Source: Promicromonosporaceae bacterium (GTDB taxonomy: Bacteria; Actinomycetota; Actinomycetes; Actinomycetales; Cellulomonadaceae). Taken from it: 7,245 bases of DNA. The translations under genes were made by a program, and so were the position numbers. Below, one piece after another: positions 1 through 6,000 of this stretch (within the stretch, counting starts at the first letter, position 1; every line of letters begins with the position of its first letter). The notes below the pieces were generated by a model. That model saw only the letters and a list, made by a program, of their open reading frames with translations. It was not told where the DNA came from and made no database searches. Location of the stretch: the NCBI GenBank assembly GCA_009782865.1, contig WRIF01000074.1, forward strand, positions 1 to 7,245, in the 5' to 3' direction.

Positions 1-3000
1 GGAGCTGCGTGGCCCCGTCGGGCCCGCCGGTGGCGGGCAGGGGCGGCATCTCGAACTCGAACTCGGTGGTGACGGTGACGCGCCAGTCGTCGTCGTCCAC
101 CACGTTGCGGTTGGTGGACACGCCACGGGCGGTGACGGTCAGCACGTTCTCGTGGACCAGGGTGGACAGGATGGTCTCCTCGCCCTCCTCGTCCTCGGCC
201 TCCAGGTCCATCACCAGGGTGCCCCAGCAGGTGATCGCCTCGCCGGGGGCCAGCACCAGCGTCGCGAACACCGCGTCCAGCCCGGCCGAGGCCGCCACGA
301 TGTAGGCGGTGGGGGCCGCGGCTGCCGGGGTCACCGGGGCGGCGGTGATCGGGTCGCAGTGGGTCCAGGTGACCTCGGGGCCGAGCACGGTGACGTCGTC
401 CCAGCTGAAGTCGTGCAGGGTCTCGTTGCCCACGTTGGTGACGGTGAACTGCACGTCGATCACGTCGGAGGCGGTCTCACCTTCGGGCAGCACGATCACC
501 TGGTCCTCGCCGATGGGCGAGGTCTTGACCACCGAGATGGCCGGGCCGTAGGCCACCACGCCCACGTCGCGGTAGACGGTCTGGTTCGCCACCACGGTGG
601 CGGTCCAGGCCATGCCCGTGGCCGGGTCGGCGTCGGAACCGTTCCGGGCGCCGGGGGCGCCCGGGTAGCGGGTGGTGAAGGCGAACGTCTCCCCGGAGAG
701 CGGGTCGTCGGAGGGGTGCAGGTGGGAGATTCCGAACTGCACCTCGTAGCCGTCGCCGGGAACCAGGTTGTCAAAGCGGAACCCGCCGGCGGCATCCGTG
801 ACGGCGGAGCCCAGGTAGACGCCGTTGCGGGTCAGTGTCACGGTGACGCCGGGCAGGATCGGCTCGTCGGCGCCCCGCAGGCCGTCGCGACCAAGGTCCA
901 CCCAGGCAATGCCGGCCAGGGAGCCCAGCGGCACGGGGGAGGCCGGGATCAGGGCGGGCACCTGGTCACAGGAGTCCTCCAGGTCTCGATTCCAGCCCGG
1001 CCAGATGTGCTGCGGGCGCGTGGCATCGGAGTCGCAGGTGGGGTTGCCGGGCACGCCGTCGGGGTTTACGTTGGCCGGGGCGGGGATGCCGGGCAGCAGC
1101 GGGCGCTCCAGCCCGCCCGGCAGCAGGCCGGTGATCGGGGTGAGCGGCGAGGTCACCCACGCCTGGTTCACCAGCACCTGCTCTGCCGTGGTGCGCAGCA
1201 CCGAGGCCTGCATCCGCACCTGTCGCGACTCGCCGGGCAGCAGCTGGCCCACCAGGTCATAGGACTCGGTCAGCCAGCCGCCCTCCCGCACGGAGGTGGT
1301 GGGCGTCAGCCGCGCGCCCAGCCGGTAGTCCGTGCCGAAGTGGAACGGCGCTAGGGTGTACAGGCAGACCGGGACGGCGTTCGGGGCCTGCGGGCGCCCG
1401 GAGACCGGGGCGTTGCCCCAGCTGCAGATGCGCCCATCCTCCAGCCGCACAAAGAAGTTGCGTGCGTGTCCGAAAATGTCGGTGACTCCCTCCAGGTAGC
1501 CGACTCCGTCGACGCCGTGGACCCGCTCGGGCAGCAGGCTGCTTCCGGCCGCGCCCTGCTCCCCGCGCCCGGTGGCGCCGTTGACGTTGTCCCCCCAGGA
1601 GTAGACGTGGCCGTCGGCGGTCAGGGCCAGGCCGGTGTGCCACCCGCCTCGCACCTGCACCACGTTCGACAGGTGCGGGGCGCCCTGGGCGCCGCCCTCG
1701 ACCAGGCCCGTCGGGGCGGTGGAGGTGCGTCCCAGCTGACTGACCGATCCGGTGCCCACGGGGCCGATCGAGGCGACCGTGCCGTCTGCCAGGAGCGCCA
1801 GCAAGGAGTGGTAACGTGTAGCCGCGAATGACTGCAACGAAATATCGGCGGCCTGAAGGAAACCGAACCCGCCCACCGCCGGGACTCGCACCGGCGTAGA
1901 AACAGTGGCGTTGCCGGGAGGGGCACCGCGCAACTCGCCAGGAACACTCCCCCAGACGAAGATCGAGCCATCCGCGGTCCTGGCCGCCGTCATCGGAGGC
2001 CAGCCACCTGTAGTAGGCGTCACACCCGATGAAACGTGTGTGACGTCACTAAGGAAGGTGCCTCCCTGTTGTCCGCCATGCACCCGCACCGGCAAAGATG
2101 GGTTTGCAAAGGAATCATTACCGAGTGCGCCCGCAAAGCCAGCTCCCCAGGCGAGTAGTTCACCGCTCCGCGAGATGGCAAAGGAAATATCAGTTCCGCT
2201 TTCGATAGCCACGATATCTTCTAGATAGCCAATTCCCCCGACTCCACGCACGCGCGCAGGGGTCACCTGATTACCCCCAGCAGTGCCCAGGCCGGTTCGG
2301 CCGGACATGTTGTCGCCGAAGGAGTAGACGGCGCCGTCTGCGGTGAGGGCCAAGGAGTGTCTCTCTCCCGCTGAGACCGCCACCACGTCCTCTAGGTATC
2401 CGGCCCCGTCGACCCCCAACACCCGGGCCGGGCTGGCCTGGGTAGTGCCCGTGCTAAAACCCTGGCCGGTTCTCCCGAATTGATGGTTACCCCAGGCGTA
2501 GAGGGCACCGTCGGAGGTCACGCCCAGCGCATGGAGGGTGCCAACGGATACGTCCACGAAGTCTAGATAGTCGCGGCGGAAGCCCCCGAACACGTACACC
2601 GGTGAGTCCCAGATGAAGTTGGTCGCGTTGCCTAGTTGCTGCTGGGTACCCATCCCCCAGGCAATGGCGCGCCCATCGGCGGTGATCGCCAGGACATGAG
2701 AGCCCCAGCCGCCGCCACCGTGCGCAGCGGAGATGGCGGTGACGCCAGCAAGGCGCTCTCCGTCTTCCCCGGTCTCACCCGCCAGGGCGGGCAGCGGCAC
2801 CAGGGAGCCCTGGGTGCGGTTGCCATGAGCCAGCTGGCCCTGGTTGTCCGTCAGGGGAGACCCATAGAGGCCCCAGGTGACCACCTCGCCGCTGGACAGG
2901 ACGGCGGCCCCATGGAAGCGCCCGGCGGAGAAGTCGGCCACGTCGCTGAGGTAGCCGGCGCCGTTCACGCCGCGCACCCGGGTGGGCGTGGCGGTGCCAA

Positions 3001-6000
3001 CGGCGGTGCCGTTGCCCAACTGTCCGGCGTCATTGCTTCCCCAGCCGTACAGGTACCCGGCCTCGCTGATTGCAAGGGCGAAGCTCGATTGAAAAGAGTT
3101 TTCATTACCTAGGTCAATCGCGGTGATTCCGTTCAGCTGGCCGGAGCCGGTCGGGCTGGGAACCGGCTCGGGACGCGCAGTCGCACGGGCGGTTCCGCCA
3201 ACCGTGTAGATGTGGCCCCATTGGTAGACGGCACCCTCAGCGGTCACGGCCCCGCTAAAGGAAAACGATGCGGCAATATCCGTCACGCCTTCCAGGCGTC
3301 CGCCGCCGATGGGCGCCAACACCGCCTCCGGCGTCGAGACGCCACCGGCGTAAAGGGAGTTGCCAAGCGCACCACCAAACGCGTTGCCCCAGGCGTAGAC
3401 GTGACCGCCTGCGGTCAGCGCCAGGGCGTGCTGTCTCCCGGCGGAGATGGCGGTCACCCCCTCCAGGTAGCCGACCCCGCCCGTCCCCAGCACCCGGGTG
3501 GGAACCGGCTGGGTACCGGTCGTCACGCCGTCGCCTAGGCGACCGAAAGTTCGGGAGCCCCAGGCATAGACGTGGCCCTCGGCGGTCAGGGCAAGGGCTA
3601 ACATTTCCCCGGCGGCAATGGCGACGATGTTTTCGAGCCCGGGGACCAGGGTGGCGTGGGTCAACTGGCTGACGCCGACAATCTGACCCCATTGCCAGAC
3701 GGTGCCGTCGGCCAGCAGCGCCACCGAGTGACCGCTCCCGGCCGCCACCTCGACCACGCGGTTGCGGTCCTTGCTGGTGGCCGTCACGTCGAACACGGGT
3801 TCGTTCATCCGGTCGTACATGGTCAGCCCGGAAAGCGGCAGGCTACCAGTGTTGGTAATGGTGACGTCCCAGGTCACCCGGCACACGCCCTCGGGGTTGC
3901 AGGCGACGGTCGCCTCCGACTTGTCGAGGGCAATATGCGGGTCGGCGGCGTGGAAGCCGAAGTCCACGTGGCGGGCGGCGCCGTCGAAGGGCACGGCGAT
4001 CACGGTGGAGGTCTCGCGGGCCAGGGCGTGGAACTGGTTCCGGGCGGAGTACGTCACGTCCACATCAAGGGCCTGATTGTAGAACGTGGTCACCGAGGCG
4101 GGGATCTGGGTGCCCCGGTGGACCACCACGATGTACTGACCCGAGCGCAGGTTGGTGAACTCGTACCGGCCCTGGGCGTCGGTGCGGGTCTCGGCGAGCT
4201 GCTCCCCGGGGACGCCGCCGCTGTTGCGGTGCAGGGTCACCCGGACGTCGGGGATGCCGGGCTCGGAGGGCTGACGGCGGCCGTCGGCGTCGTCGTCCCA
4301 CCACACCAGGCCGCTCAGCTCGGAGGCCACCACCACGATGGGGGCCGGGAAGGGCGGGGGAACGGGCTCCCCATCGGTCTGGGTAGGCCCCATCCACATC
4401 ACGTAAACGTCATCTGGGCGGTTGCCGGAGGGCTGGAACTCGATGTTCACGCACGCCGTCGAGGGGGTCGGGGAGTCGTCGATCATCACGCGCACGGCGG
4501 TGGCGGCGGCGATCTGCGCCGGGGTGGCGGCGGAGACCAGGATCCACGGGCCGCTCGCAGCCGGGTCAAACCCGGCGTTCGGGTTGGTGGTCAGGTACAG
4601 GCGGGCGTCCGGCGAGGAGCACTCCAGGTCCAGGGAAATGCGGGTGGGGGTCAGCGTGCCGGTGAAGCTGGACTGACGCGGGCCGTCGTAGCCGCCGGCG
4701 GCGTGGTCCGGGTCAAAGAGCCCGCCGTCGCCGTGGCGGGGGAAGACGATCACCGAGTCGGTGGGCCCGCCGCCGTCGTCGCCGTTGGAGAAGATCTCCC
4801 CGGTCCAGGAAACGGTGTCCTCGACCTCCACCAGGGGCAGGTCGGGGCGCAGGGCCGCGGCGGCGATAGAGACGGCCTCGATCTGGAACTGCACATCGTC
4901 GTGGGCCGGGAGAATCGGGGCACCAATGTCCACGGTGCCGAGGTTGTCCGCCACCTGCCCGGTGACGGCCGCGCGGGCCACCGAGACCGAGTAGGTGATA
5001 GTGCCGAGCACGCCGTTGCCGAGGCCGTGGTTGGTCCACTGGCTGACGGTGATGGCACCGGTGTTGGGGGTGAAGGTCAGCGTGATGGGGGTGGAGTCCG
5101 GGTCTCCGCAGACGCGGCCCGAGGGGCCGGGGATGGCGGGGGTGACGGCCATGTTCCAGCCCGGGGTGGTGTTCACCGGGGAGACCACACACGGGTCCAG
5201 GGTGACCGTGATCACCGGGGTGACCGGGTCGGTCAGGGTGGACAGGCCGTAGATGGTGGCGAGGAGCGAGTAGTCCACGCGGTCGCCCAGGGCGGCGGTG
5301 AAGGGCTCGTCGACCGGGTGGCCGTCGATGTGGGTGATGGTGTTGCGCAGGCCAACGGAGGGCACCCGGGGGAAGGAGACGATGAAGGCGCGGGTCTGCG
5401 GGCCCACGGAGACGATCCCCGCTCCGCGGACGACGCCGACCATGTTGTTGTTGGGGAAGTGCGAGCCGTCCAGGGCCGGGTCGAGGTCGTCGCGCACCCG
5501 CAGCGGCACCCGCACGTGTACCACGGCCGGGTCGTCTCCGCCGATCGCGATCGCGCCCTCGTTGAACACCACGCGCACGGCCTGCGCGCCCGGGCTCGGG
5601 GAGGTGGTCCAGCCGGCCGAGTTGAGGTCCGCCAGCTGGGCGTTGGTCAGGGCGGCGGTGTGGAACTGCAGGGACCACAGGGAAGGGTCGACGGGCTGGC
5701 CGTTGAGGGTGACGGTCAGCGGGCGGGTGGTGTCGAAGCGCTGGTGGGCCACGTCCCAGCGGTCGCCGACAATCAACCGGTCGCCTCCGCCATTGATGTT
5801 GTGCGCGTTGACCAGCAGCAGCGAGACCAGCTCGCTGCCCGGCGCCACGTGGGAGCGCGGCTGCCACGGCGCGGCCATGCGGTGGGTCTGCCGGGCGGTT
5901 TCGGCGGAGTCCGGGCCGAACACCAGGTTGGGCTCCTCCCAGATGGTGTAGGAGGCGTCCCACGGGCCCAGGATCGTCTTGTACATGATGTCGCCCGGCG

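Noticed and set aside
152..1354. Plus-strand open frame of 400 codons
   Set aside because: Same antisense register effect; it ends at the complement of a CTA codon. Gly/His/Arg-rich composition and no recognisable motif.
1597..3597. Regularly spaced repeats suggesting a CRISPR array
   Set aside because: The repeats are about 170 bases apart, diverged, in frame and encode RCC1 blades; spacers are as conserved at protein level as the repeats.
1412..3757. Could the RCC1 array be a separate gene, or the window two genes?
   Set aside because: The frame is continuous across both junctions (3757/3758 and 1411/1412), with no stop, no ribosome binding site and matching DUF11-like halves on the two sides.
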